A stretch of DNA of 38,593 bases from Roseibium sp. TrichSKD4 (lineage in GTDB: Bacteria; Pseudomonadota; Alphaproteobacteria; Rhizobiales; Stappiaceae). Position 1 is the first letter of the stretch, and each line of letters starts with the position of its first letter. Made by a program: the position numbers and the translations under genes. The stretch spans positions 41,318 through 79,910 of the forward strand of contig NZ_GL476319.1 in assembly GCF_000148725.1 (NCBI RefSeq), given 5' to 3'. Shown here piece by piece: positions 8,396 to 17,441 of this stretch. Below the pieces are notes generated by a model, which was not told the DNA's origin, did not search any database, and was given only the letters and a program-made list of their open reading frames with translations.

Positions 8396-9388
8396 GCTGT
8401 GGTGTACTCCGTACTAAACCCCTCTGCAGGTGACCATCTCACCCCCCCCTTAAACTGCCCTTAAGGAATGTGCTGTGGCTTTCCGATAATTTTTAATAAT
8501 TTCAGTCATTTATGTTAGTTTAATTACGCACAAATCACATGACTTCTGAATATTCGACTGCGTTTTCTCCGCAGGAATCGGCCTGTATGGTTTGGACTCG
8601 TTTCAATCTGGGTTCAACGAAATGCAGTCGAGCGCATCCCAACCAAAGGGCCCTTTTCAGAATCAGTGTCAGAATACCCAAGGAGAATCAGCGTGTAGGA
8701 TTCATTCCCGGATTGGCGGGTTTGGGACCCACAAATTGTGCGCATTTTGCCGCACGCCAAAATGTTTTTTCCAGCCACTTGACTTCGATAAACCACGCAA
8801 CTCGCAGCGTATTTGACGTTGCATTTAATACCGCAATAATTCGACCCGACTTTTTCGTCCAATTCGACTTATGATTGGCGTATGAAGTAAAAGTCGCGAG
8901 TTTCCGCGGTTTCTGGTGACCTTTGACTAGGCCTGAAAAGCCACTCTCCCCACAATCCACACACACCCACTATATTTAGCGCTTGCCCACAAGCGATACA
9001 CAACAGGTTGTCATTGGACGCTTGACGGTAAGAATTCATTTACTTTAGTTTCGGTATCGTCAGCGGCGTGGATAGCAGGGGTGAGTAAGCTCTCGTTCCC
9101 GTCAGTTTCAGTAGCTAGTACACGGATATCCCACTTGCCGGAAAGTGTTTTCGGCGGGCGCGGATTTTGTGTGCCGAGTGTTGAGGCACGCCTCTGTAAA
9201 ACCTGTTTATAGACACAATATATAGTAGTCAGTCAGTCACCTGGCGCTATATAGGCTGAAAACAACAGAGCAGCACTCTTCGGCGCGTCTCTACGCGCCA
9301 GCAGGCCAGATGAGCTGCTCAGGCACTTAAAATGTGGCACTTGGCGGTTGGTCTTGTCACCAATCGGGGTTTTAAAAGGGGAAATGGA
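8396..9388. promoter_or_regulatory. Long non-coding interval upstream of nrdJ (993 bases)
   Basis: No convincing gene is present. Reading frames of about 110 codons near 8539-8874 have unlikely composition and no ribosome binding site. The interval should hold the response-regulator promoter on the left and the nrdJ promoter and leader on the right. Candidate NrdR boxes are listed separately. No B12-riboswitch core could be recognised. Confidence 0.55.
9213..9259. promoter_or_regulatory. Candidate tandem NrdR boxes upstream of nrdJ
   Basis: ACACAATATATAGTAG at 9213-9228 closely fits the NrdR-box pattern (acaCwATATATwGtgt). A second, half-conserved copy, GCGCTATATA, begins 31 bases later at 9244. 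A pair of boxes about three helical turns apart is the known arrangement for this ribonucleotide-reductase repressor. They lie about 130-175 bases upstream of the nrdJ start. A third, weaker CACTATATTTAG occurs at 8968-8979. The nrdR gene itself is not in the window. Confidence 0.5.
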
Positions 9389-12300
9389 ATGCGGATCGAA
9401 CGGCGCTACACCAAAGAGGGACAAACACCCTACGCAGACGTCGAATTCCGAACGGCTACGAGTGAGATCCGGAACCCGGACGGGTCTGTTGTGTTCAAAC
9501 TGGACGACATTCAAGTTCCGGCCCAATTCTCCCAAGTCGCTTCCGACATTCTCGCCCAAAAGTATTTCCGCAAGGCTGGTGTTCCCGCGAAGCTGAAGCC
9601 GGTTGAAGAAAACACCGTGCCGTCTTGGTTATGGCGCCACGAGGCTGACGAAAAAGCACTGAAGAAACTCCCCGAAGATCAGCGCTACGGTTCAGAGATT
9701 GATGGCCGCCAGGTTTTTGATCGTTTGGCTGGCACTTGGACCTATTGGGGCTGGAAAGGCGGCTACTTTGACAGTGAGGCCGATGCGCGCGCGTTCTACG
9801 ACGAACTGCGCTACATGCTCGCCACCCAGAAAGTTGCTCCGAATTCCCCGCAATGGTTCAACACCGGTCTGCACTGGGCATATGGCATCGATGGTCCGAG
9901 CCAAGGCCACTATTACGTCGATTATGAAACCGGCAAGCTGACCAAGTCCGCCACCGCCTATGAACATCCGCAGCCCCATGCCTGCTTCATCCAGTCCGTT
10001 GAAGATGATCTGGTAAACGAGAACGGCATCATGGACCTTTGGGTCCGTGAAGCGCGCCTCTTCAAATACGGCTCAGGCACAGGCTCCAACTTCTCGCGCG
10101 TTCGTGGTGAAGGCGAAAAGCTCTCTGGCGGCGGCAAATCCTCCGGATTGATGAGCTTTCTTAAGATTGGCGACCGGGCAGCAGGTGCCATCAAGTCCGG
10201 CGGCACCACGCGCCGCGCAGCGAAAATGGTCGTTGTCGATGTCGATCACCCGGATGTTGAGGAATACATCAATTGGAAGGTGAAAGAAGAGCAGAAAGTC
10301 GCTGCCCTCGTCACCGGCTCCAAAATCTGCCAGAAGCACCTTAGCGCTATCATGAAGGCTTGCGTCAATTGCGAAGCCGACAATGGGGATTGCTTTGACC
10401 CGGCCAAGAACCCGGCCCTGAAGCGCGAAATCCGCGCAGCGAAAAAGATGATGGTGCCGGAAAACTACATCCAGCGCGTCATTCAGTTCGCCCGTCAGGG
10501 GTTCACGAAGATTGAATTCCCGACTTACAACACGGATTGGGATTCCGAGGCTTACCTCACCGTTTCCGGCCAGAACTCCAACAACTCGGTTCGCGTGACC
10601 GACGGGTTCCTGAAAGCCGTGATGACAGATGGGGACTGGGATCTGACAGCGCGCCGCTCAGGCGATGCGATCAAGACCATCAAGGCCAAGGAACTGTGGG
10701 AGCAGATTGGGTATGCTGCTTGGGCATCCGCGGATCCCGGCCTCCAGTACCATACAACCATCAACGACTGGCACACTTGTCCGGCATCCGGCGAAATTCG
10801 CGCGTCCAATCCATGCTCTGAGTACATGTTCCTGGACGACACAGCGTGTAACCTTGCATCCCTGAACCTCATGCAGTTCCGCAACGAAGATCGATCCTTC
10901 GATGTGGAAAGCTACGAACACGCAGTTCGCCTGTGGACCATGGTCCTTGAAGTTTCTGTCTTGATGGCGCAGTTCCCGTCCAAGGAAATTGCAGAGCTTT
11001 CTTACCGCTACCGCACCACCGGTCTAGGCTATGCCAATATCGGCGGCCTGCTGATGACGTCCGGCATTCCTTATGACAGCACAGAAGGCCGCGCCATCTG
11101 TGGAGCGCTGACAGCCATCATGACCGGTGTTGCCTTTGCCACATCTGCTGAAATGGCAGGCGAACTCGGCCCCTTCCCGGGCTACAAGGACAATGCCAAG
11201 CACATGCTGCGTGTCATGCGCAACCACCGCCGCGCAGCGTTTGGCGAAGCATCCGGCTATGAGAAACTGTCCACGGATCCGGTGCCACTTGACCATGCCT
11301 CCTGTGCAGACAAGCGGCTAGTAGAGCGGGCAAAGGCTGCTTGGGACAAGGCTCTGGAGCTTGGAGAAAAGCACGGCTACCGCAACGCTCAAACCACCGT
11401 CATCGCACCGACCGGCACAATCGGTCTGGTCATGGACTGTGATACGACTGGAATTGAACCGGACTTTGCTCTGGTGAAGTTCAAGAAGCTGGCTGGTGGC
11501 GGCTACTTCAAGATCATCAACCGCGCCGTGCCAGAAGCGCTTTCTGTACTGGGCTATTCTGAGAGTCAGATTGCCGAAATCGAGGCTTATGCAGTCGGCC
11601 ACGGGTCTCTCGATCAGGCTCCAGCCATCAACCCGGGTGCTTTGAAGGCCAAAGGCTTTACAGATGAAAGCCTTGCGAAGTTAAAAGGCTCCCTCGGGTC
11701 TGCCTTCGACATCAAGTTTGTCTTCAATCGCTGGACGCTTGGCGATGACCAAATGACAGCTCTTGGTGTTTCCGAAGAGCAGCTCAACGATCCCGAGTTT
11801 GAGCTTCTCTCCTTCCTCGGCTTCTCCAAGGCCGACATTGAGGCTGCTAACACCCATGTGTGCGGTGCCATGACACTGGAAGGCGCGCCTTTCCTGAAGG
11901 AAGAACACTACCCGGTCTTTGACTGTGCCAACCCGTGCGGACGGATCGGCAAGCGCTTCCTGTCGGTTGAAAGCCACATTCGCATGATGGCCGCCGCTCA
12001 GCCGTTCATCTCCGGCGCGATCTCCAAAACGATCAACATGCCGAACGATGCAACGGTCGAAGACTGCATGGAAGCCTACATGCTGTCCTGGAAACTCGCG
12101 CTGAAAGCCAACGCTCTTTATCGCGACGGCTCCAAACTCAGCCAGCCGCTCAATGCCCAGCTTCTGGCAGATGAAGATGAGGACGAGGAAGATGCGGTTG
12201 AGGCATTGGCCGCCAAACCTCAAGCAGCCCGTGCCGAAGTCGTTGCAGAACGCATTGTTGAGCGGATTGTTGAACGCGCTGTTCGCTCTCAGGAAAAACT

Positions 12301-13072
12301 TCCGGGCCGCCGCAAGGGGTACACCCAGAAGGCAAAGATCGGCGGTCACACCATCTTCCTGCGCACTGGCGAATATGATGATGGCCGGCTTGGCGAGATC
12401 TTCCTCGACATGAACAAGGAAGGCTCTGCCCTGCGTGCCTTCATCAACAACTTCGCGATCTCTGTCTCCCTTGGCCTTCAGTATGGTGTGCCGTTGGAAG
12501 AATATGTCGATGCGTTCACCTTCACGAAGTTCGAACCAGCCGGCATGGTCATGGGGAACGATGCGATCAAGAATGCGACTTCCATTCTCGATTACGTCTT
12601 CCGCGAACTGGCTGTTTCCTATCTCGGCCGCCACGATCTGGCGCATGTATCACCGGAGGTCTTCGGCGCTCCTGCAACAGGGCTCTCTGGCGGTGAAGGT
12701 GAAACGAAAGACAGCGGCGTTGTTTCCCACGGCCTCGTACGGGGTCAAACAGAGCGCTTTCGTCTGGTGAACCAGTCCGAAGGGCCGGTTGGGTCCTCAA
12801 CGACAACCGTCACTGCACATGTGGGCAGCTCGCCTGCAGCTCAAACATCGGCTGTTGCGACCGCCTTTGCCCGCGGAGCTGAAGCGGTGAGCGCCGTTGA
12901 AGTCACAAGCGCCCCTGCCCCACAAGCAGCGACCGCAGCCCAGCAGATCGCACAAGCCCGGATGAAAGGCTATGAAGGAGAAAGCTGTGCAGAATGCGGC
13001 AACTTCACCATGGTCCGCAACGGCACCTGCCTCAAATGCGACACCTGCGGCAGCACCAGCGGCTGCAGCTGA
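9389..13072 (+). CDS. nrdJ: Adenosylcobalamin-dependent (class II) ribonucleoside-diphosphate reductase
   Basis: A 1227-residue vitamin-B12-dependent ribonucleotide reductase of the long alphaproteobacterial form. It reduces ribonucleotides to deoxyribonucleotides using a thiyl radical generated from adenosylcobalamin, without oxygen. The start at ATG 9389 follows AAAGGGG; a frame opening at 9332 lacks such a site. NPCSE at residues 474-478 carries the radical cysteine (476) and glutamate; the phosphate-binding APTGTIG loop is at 673-679. An acidic linker precedes the C-terminal part, which ends in a cysteine-rich zinc-ribbon-like tail (CAECGN...CLKCDTCG). The 3' end, highly constrained at protein level, abuts the Tn7-like insertion. 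Confidence 0.97.
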   Translation: MRIERRYTKEGQTPYADVEFRTATSEIRNPDGSVVFKLDDIQVPAQFSQVASDILAQKYFRKAGVPAKLKPVEENTVPSWLWRHEADEKALKKLPEDQRYGSEIDGRQVFDRLAGTWTYWGWKGGYFDSEADARAFYDELRYMLATQKVAPNSPQWFNTGLHWAYGIDGPSQGHYYVDYETGKLTKSATAYEHPQPHACFIQSVEDDLVNENGIMDLWVREARLFKYGSGTGSNFSRVRGEGEKLSGGGKSSGLMSFLKIGDRAAGAIKSGGTTRRAAKMVVVDVDHPDVEEYINWKVKEEQKVAALVTGSKICQKHLSAIMKACVNCEADNGDCFDPAKNPALKREIRAAKKMMVPENYIQRVIQFARQGFTKIEFPTYNTDWDSEAYLTVSGQNSNNSVRVTDGFLKAVMTDGDWDLTARRSGDAIKTIKAKELWEQIGYAAWASADPGLQYHTTINDWHTCPASGEIRASNPCSEYMFLDDTACNLASLNLMQFRNEDRSFDVESYEHAVRLWTMVLEVSVLMAQFPSKEIAELSYRYRTTGLGYANIGGLLMTSGIPYDSTEGRAICGALTAIMTGVAFATSAEMAGELGPFPGYKDNAKHMLRVMRNHRRAAFGEASGYEKLSTDPVPLDHASCADKRLVERAKAAWDKALELGEKHGYRNAQTTVIAPTGTIGLVMDCDTTGIEPDFALVKFKKLAGGGYFKIINRAVPEALSVLGYSESQIAEIEAYAVGHGSLDQAPAINPGALKAKGFTDESLAKLKGSLGSAFDIKFVFNRWTLGDDQMTALGVSEEQLNDPEFELLSFLGFSKADIEAANTHVCGAMTLEGAPFLKEEHYPVFDCANPCGRIGKRFLSVESHIRMMAAAQPFISGAISKTINMPNDATVEDCMEAYMLSWKLALKANALYRDGSKLSQPLNAQLLADEDEDEEDAVEALAAKPQAARAEVVAERIVERIVERAVRSQEKLPGRRKGYTQKAKIGGHTIFLRTGEYDDGRLGEIFLDMNKEGSALRAFINNFAISVSLGLQYGVPLEEYVDAFTFTKFEPAGMVMGNDAIKNATSILDYVFRELAVSYLGRHDLAHVSPEVFGAPATGLSGGEGETKDSGVVSHGLVRGQTERFRLVNQSEGPVGSSTTTVTAHVGSSPAAQTSAVATAFARGAEAVSAVEVTSAPAPQAATAAQQIAQARMKGYEGESCAECGNFTMVRNGTCLKCDTCGSTSGCS

Positions 13073-13083
13073 CCAAAGTGAGC

Positions 13084-13088
13084 CACTC
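13084..13088. repeat. Target-site duplication, left copy (CACTC)
   Basis: CACTC here is repeated exactly at 35757-35761, immediately outside the other terminus. Five bases is the standard duplication length of Tn7-family transposition. Confidence 0.88.
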
Positions 13089-13113
13089 TGAAGAGGCTAC
13101 TTAGGTTTGTCTC
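13089..13113 (+). repeat. Left terminal inverted repeat of the Tn7-like element
   Basis: The 25 bases starting TGAAGAGGCTACTTAG match the reverse complement of 35732-35756 at 20 of 25 positions, with mismatches at positions 3, 5, 10, 17 and 24. The shared core is GGC-n-ACTTAG-n-TTTGTC. Confidence 0.88.
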
Positions 13114-13156
13114 GAAGGCGACTTTTGTGTCTCCAGAGCGACCTAAGGATTGTCTC
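13095..13156 (+). repeat. Left-end array of three candidate TnsB binding sites
   Basis: Three head-to-tail units of about 20 bases each begin GGC/GCGAC and end TGTCTC: 13095-13113, 13117-13133 and 13138-13156. The TGTCTC hexamers recur at 13108, 13128 and 13151, spaced about two helical turns apart. Identification as TnsB sites is by position, repetition and presence of the same motif at the other end. Confidence 0.75.
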
Positions 13157-13177
13157 TGACAGTTGAAAAGAAGAAAT

Positions 13178-13197
13178 TCGGGCGCCTCGGCGCCCGA
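13178..13197. terminator. GC-rich hairpin inside the left end
   Basis: TCGGGCGCC and GGCGCCCGA are perfectly complementary; a CTCG loop leaves an 8-bp stem. It has only a short TT after it. It lies inside the transposon, 105 bases from the nrdJ stop, and could end nrdJ transcription now that the native terminator has been displaced. Confidence 0.5.
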
Positions 13198-13356
13198 TTG
13201 CATGAAACAGGTACGAATTGATACCTGATAAAAGTGCGACAGGCGCCGTCGCGCCAATGGTTGCCAGATTTGGGTCGGCCCATGTCCTCCCAGTCCCGAG
13301 TCGCATAGGATGGCCAATTCACGCCAATAAACGGCTCAAACGGCCGACAACAAGAA

Positions 13357-13387
13357 AACCCGCCCATCGGAGACGATTGGGCGGGTT
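13357..13387 (-). terminator. Terminator of the CHAT gene, near-copy of the displaced chromosomal terminator
   Basis: AACCCGCCCA pairs with TGGGCGGGTT (10 bp) plus an inner TCG/CGA. On the minus strand it is followed by TTTTCTTG, fitting intrinsic termination of the CHAT gene ending at 13401. The 31-base core differs by a single base from the terminator at 35877-35907 outside the other end of the element. The rest of 13198-13356 shows no gene or strong motif. Confidence 0.8.
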
Positions 13388-13400
13388 ACTTCATTCCAGT

Positions 13401-15527
13401 TCAAGTAAGCAATACAGGGCAACCCCAGTTTACAATACTGGTCAGGTCCTCTCCTGATCGACGCAATCGATCAAGCATGTCATCACATCCCAGATATCGG
13501 TCCTCTAAAAAGGTGTTTAATTGCTGGGGATCGGCAAGCATTTGAGCAGCTTCGAGGGCCGCCTGTTCCGGTAGGGCATCCTCCAATCGGGCGGCAAGCG
13601 CAGCACCGAACGCAAGACCGGTGGTCCAATGTACAGGCCAAAGATGGCCCACAACAGCTTGATGGCCTGAGACGAGGCTCTGCGCCAACCCAATTCGCGA
13701 AAGACCACCGCGCATCTGAGCAGACGCTCCGCTACAGCTGTTAAGAACTAATAGACGCCTTCCATCGGTCGGGATCCTCCAACCACGGATCTCCTCAAGA
13801 TTGATTAATGTCTCATCTGGCATATGCAGCCCACTGCCTCCGACAGCAAACGGATCGTGAGTGCCGTGCGAGATTACCCAGACTACATCTGCCTCATCAT
13901 TTTCATAAAATCGCCGCAGGTCATCACGAGTGGGATTCGCTGATCCATGCAGATCGACTCCCCACCCCGAGCGTTCGGCCACATGACGGATCGCGTCAAT
14001 TTCAAACCTCTCGTGCAACGGGCCTCCAGCCCAAACCGCAATTCGTCGGATTGGCCGTGATGGAAATGCAGACTGGAAACTAATCTCCAAAGGTGCAGCC
14101 ACATTCGCATACCTTGCAAGCATCGCCTGCAAAGGCTCAGGGCCACTCGGGAAGATCAGAACGGACCTTGGTGCCCAATCCGCCGGGAGGCGCTCCCTAA
14201 GCTCCTCGAAACGATAATGTGCCGCCATTGCTTCTTCTAAGCGAGGTCCTGCGGAGGCATCAATAACATCGAAGCGAATGTCCTCGTATCTATCTGGTGA
14301 ATGGTCACCATCGCCCCCACGAAAGTATGATCCTAGAGCCGTACTAGCGGCACGCTGCAAGTCGTCATAGGTGGCCGTGTCCCCCGTTCCGGTTAACCAA
14401 CTACCGCCAGGCCAAAGATAAGCAGCTCCCCCATTGTGGGTTGGAACCAAAACCAATAGTTCCGCTTCGGATGGCTCTACATTATTCGCTCGATACCAAG
14501 CACCAAGTACAACTATGACATCATCAATTTCGCCCCAGTTTACGAGAGCAAAAATCAATGGGTTAAGAACTACGGCCCGCAGCTCTAGCACTTCCAGGTC
14601 AGATTCACCGGACCGCAGATTTGCGAGGTATGAAGCTCGAAGCCTCGATATTTCTTCCAAAACTTCTGCTCGACGAGATCGCCAATCTTCTACCCCCTCA
14701 ATTGCAACCGCTAGAGCTTGGAGACGTTCATGTTCGACCATCACCGAGCCCCATTCGGATAGTGCTCGCGCAGCCCACTCCTGTGGCGTCCCTTCAACAA
14801 AGCGGTTTGCCTGGGTGGTAAAAACCATCGCAATGTCAAGCTTATTCCGAAGCGACTGCGTCCGCGCGGCAGTATCGACCAGATCGGCCGCCCAGTTCAC
14901 GCTAGCTGGCCAATCAATGTATGCCGCCCAAATAACCATCTGGGACATAGCTTCAACTGGTCCGCGCTCCGCCGGATTTTGTCTTTGAATGCTAGAAACG
15001 ACTCTCCAACATGCGGGAGCCACGTCGGCCGTGAGTTCATCCAGGCCACCAAATCGGTAGGCTACATAGAAACAGGCCCCTGCGAATTCCGATACATCCT
15101 GCAAATAGCGATTGAACAAGTTTCGCGGAGCGTGCGGAAAATTTAGAAAGGTGTAAGTGTTATTGTTGACACGCTGATTTCGATCATGCGTTGGAGAAAC
15201 GGCGGTCCAGATCCAATCGTAGCACGGCCCCAACTGTCCGGCTGCCCTTGTGGCATAGACTGCCGGCATACAGGTGACAAAACGTGCACAATCGATAGCG
15301 TCGGTTTCTACTGCTGTGCCTGCTAAAGTACGGGCATTGTGCAGGTCAGCGACCAATGCATCTGTCCAGGCCCAAAAATCCGGCAAATACTCCATACGCG
15401 CAACTTGAAGAGTCCAGAGCGCTTCCAACAAGTCGATATCGGGGTTTGACCACGAGAAAGGCTCCTCCCAATTGAGAGTGTCTTGATCGAGCATAAACGT
15501 CTGAAGGAAAGCATTTTCCAGCGTCAT
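13401..15527 (-). CDS. CHAT-domain (caspase-like) protease
   Basis: A 708-residue protein. The C-terminal ~250 residues form a CHAT domain of the caspase/separase clan: catalytic His554 in VVWVISHGTH and Cys598 in LLVLNSCSGA, followed by the conserved VVGHLWPVHW segment. The N-terminal ~450 residues are helical with many tryptophans and no recognised domain; they may act as a sensor or repeat scaffold. CHAT proteins serve as suicide or signalling proteases in several bacterial immune systems, usually triggered by partner proteins, but here no partner gene is in the same transcript. It is the first cargo gene next to the left end and is transcribed toward nrdJ. Immune role is inference from domain and island context. 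Confidence 0.85.
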   Translation of the reverse strand: MTLENAFLQTFMLDQDTLNWEEPFSWSNPDIDLLEALWTLQVARMEYLPDFWAWTDALVADLHNARTLAGTAVETDAIDCARFVTCMPAVYATRAAGQLGPCYDWIWTAVSPTHDRNQRVNNNTYTFLNFPHAPRNLFNRYLQDVSEFAGACFYVAYRFGGLDELTADVAPACWRVVSSIQRQNPAERGPVEAMSQMVIWAAYIDWPASVNWAADLVDTAARTQSLRNKLDIAMVFTTQANRFVEGTPQEWAARALSEWGSVMVEHERLQALAVAIEGVEDWRSRRAEVLEEISRLRASYLANLRSGESDLEVLELRAVVLNPLIFALVNWGEIDDVIVVLGAWYRANNVEPSEAELLVLVPTHNGGAAYLWPGGSWLTGTGDTATYDDLQRAASTALGSYFRGGDGDHSPDRYEDIRFDVIDASAGPRLEEAMAAHYRFEELRERLPADWAPRSVLIFPSGPEPLQAMLARYANVAAPLEISFQSAFPSRPIRRIAVWAGGPLHERFEIDAIRHVAERSGWGVDLHGSANPTRDDLRRFYENDEADVVWVISHGTHDPFAVGGSGLHMPDETLINLEEIRGWRIPTDGRRLLVLNSCSGASAQMRGGLSRIGLAQSLVSGHQAVVGHLWPVHWTTGLAFGAALAARLEDALPEQAALEAAQMLADPQQLNTFLEDRYLGCDDMLDRLRRSGEDLTSIVNWGCPVLLT

Positions 15528-15759
15528 TATTGTGAACCTATTCGGATGAAAAATGGTGGGTAGAGCAGTGCTCCAAGTCGCATACGGTGGCTATTTGAAA
15601 CCGTTCGGGATCAGCAGGTTTGTCGACAACTAAGATTGGTTTACTGTAGACCGATGTTATTCTTCACCGCCCCCCGATGAAATGATCGCAAACGTCCACG
15701 TCGGAGTCTTTTAGCTTGACGCTTACGCAAGAAAAATCGTTGGAAATCCCAGCATAGTT
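15528..15759. promoter_or_regulatory. Intergenic region upstream of the CHAT gene
   Basis: 232 bases between two genes transcribed leftward. It should carry the CHAT promoter, and it also follows the DUF2779 gene, but no convincing hairpin, operator or short gene was recognised. Confidence 0.4.
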
Positions 15760-17184
15760 TCAATCTCCCTTCACCAGCCCCTCAACGAACTGAAAGATCC
15801 GGACCATCGCAAGTGTATCGAGCTTGCAGTACTCCAAGAGGGCCCGTCGCAATCGCGCCTGCTTTTCCCGGTCGGTTTCGTTGATCATCTTGTTCCAGCC
15901 ATCCATTGCGGCTGTCCCGTCGCCAATCTCCATTCCCTCGTAGCTGAGATCAGGCACCACGACGGGAAGAACCTTCTTGATGGATGTCGATCCGTTGAAA
16001 CGGATATCGACGTATCCCGTTTTGAAGACATCCATAAGGTCAACGGTTCGCTCCACAAGGCCAAGAAGGAAATCCCGATTTTCGGGGAATGCGTTTGCCA
16101 TTTCGTTGTTTCGAGCGTTCTCGAACGTCTTGTTCCAGGTGATGATGGATCCGTTCGCACCGATGGCACCTTCTAGGGCTTTCACCAGATGACGCGGGAG
16201 TTCCGGCCGATCAGCCAGATATTCGATATGATCGAGCCGACCATCTTCGTGTAGGATATGGAGCGAAAACTGAAACGGTAACTGCTGTTGCGGCCCAGTT
16301 CCATTAACGATTGGGATTGCGGAAAGGTATGTTTCATAATCCAGAAAATAGAGCGGATAGGCCAGAACACCGATGAAGTTCTTAATGTCGGCGATGTCTA
16401 TGAATGGGTTCTCGACGTTGCTTGCCCGGACAATCGGCTGTTGAAGGCGTGAAACCTCTTCGAGTTCGATCTGCTCCAGTCCAAACCGTCCCTCTGCGAC
16501 AAATTTCTCGAGCTTCCTGCCAAACAACCGAGGTAGCGAGTAAATTGAGTATTCTGGAATGCCCGGATTGAAGTAGTCGAAACTGTCGCAGTGATGAGAA
16601 CGACTGAGGTTCAAGCAGTTACACGAGCGCTCATCAATAGCCGCTTCATTGAGGAGTGAAAGCGCCTCAGTTATTTCCTGCTCTGTTTCGTCCAACAAGC
16701 CTTTCACCCGAACGGTTTCATCGGCAAAGACGAGGAGCTCCCCAGGATCGATCTCGCCATCACGGGTGTAATCCTTGTTCAAGTGAACGATGAAGATGTT
16801 CCGGATGCCGCGCCCTGCCCGTGTAGCTGCGATCGTCTGAAACGCGGCATCCTTCAGCTGATTATGCGGATTCCCATCCTTCACACTGGTAGAGGACTTG
16901 ATCTCGAAGATATCGATCGTCCCATCCTCGTTTTCCCGAAGCATGTCGACACGGGCATGGAGGCCCTCATTCGTCTCGAATACATCCTGGAACGAACAGG
17001 AAGCGGCATCGGGCCACCCCTGCACCAACTGGCGAACATATCCCTCGACCTGGTAGCCTTCTTCGGCCAATTTCTGGGCAAAATCGGAAAACTCGCCCTC
17101 TGGATAAACCTCCGGCTTGTGCTGTTTCAGCCAGAGCGATTTTGGGCAATTCAGATACTGGATAAAATCAGTTTTCGATAACAT
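15760..17184 (-). CDS. DUF2779 protein: Cas4/RecB-like nuclease fused to DEDD-like exonuclease domain
   Basis: A 474-residue protein; ATG 17184 is chosen because the typical DUF2779 N-terminus (MLSKTDFIQYLNCPKSLWL) starts there and AAGGG precedes it. Residues 1-200 look like a Cas4/RecB PD-(D/E)XK domain: Asp80, Glu94-x-Lys96 and Gln109, with Cys13 plus Cys188, Cys190 and Cys199 placed like the Fe-S cysteines of Cas4/AddB. Residues 275-470 look like an RNase H-fold exonuclease: FLDYET (Asp282, Glu284), an ITWNKTFEN block at 348-356, and Asp456 in YCKLDTLAM. The protein may therefore carry two nuclease centres. Its biological role is not established; it is divergent from the type I restriction operon and may cooperate with it. 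Confidence 0.8.
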   Translation of the reverse strand: MLSKTDFIQYLNCPKSLWLKQHKPEVYPEGEFSDFAQKLAEEGYQVEGYVRQLVQGWPDAASCSFQDVFETNEGLHARVDMLRENEDGTIDIFEIKSSTSVKDGNPHNQLKDAAFQTIAATRAGRGIRNIFIVHLNKDYTRDGEIDPGELLVFADETVRVKGLLDETEQEITEALSLLNEAAIDERSCNCLNLSRSHHCDSFDYFNPGIPEYSIYSLPRLFGRKLEKFVAEGRFGLEQIELEEVSRLQQPIVRASNVENPFIDIADIKNFIGVLAYPLYFLDYETYLSAIPIVNGTGPQQQLPFQFSLHILHEDGRLDHIEYLADRPELPRHLVKALEGAIGANGSIITWNKTFENARNNEMANAFPENRDFLLGLVERTVDLMDVFKTGYVDIRFNGSTSIKKVLPVVVPDLSYEGMEIGDGTAAMDGWNKMINETDREKQARLRRALLEYCKLDTLAMVRIFQFVEGLVKGD

Positions 17185-17441
17185 GTCACTACCCTTAAGA
17201 CTCAAGGTACAAAGGCGATAAACAACCAAGGAGGATTGGCCGAACCAACATGCCATTCGATCACAACAAAGATCCTGCACACCCCTTTCGAACCGGAACC
17301 TTTTCAGCCTCCTCCAGGGCAACCTGAAACAACTTGGCAGGCAGATTACTCGCTTTGCCAACGCAACCAAAGTTTGCAATAACAATGCGACACCAATCGC
17401 AGACTCTGGCAGGGAAATATCTTTGGGAAGACAACGACATA
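17185..17441. promoter_or_regulatory. Divergent promoter region between the DUF2779 gene and hsdM
   Basis: 257 bases separate the divergently transcribed genes and should carry both promoters. No clear palindrome or regulator-like C-protein gene was seen, so control of the restriction operon is not evident. Confidence 0.45.

Noticed and set aside
8539-8874. 111-codon frame upstream of nrdJ
   Set aside because: No ribosome binding site, unlikely composition and no family resemblance; overlapping frames on both strands are equally long.
9000-9388. Cobalamin riboswitch upstream of nrdJ
   Set aside because: No recognisable B12-box core was found, and repression by B12 would be illogical for a B12-dependent enzyme. 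NrdR-type control fits better.
11681-12646. Long antisense frame (321 codons) inside nrdJ
   Set aside because: It mirrors the codon structure of nrdJ; high-GC third positions produce such frames.
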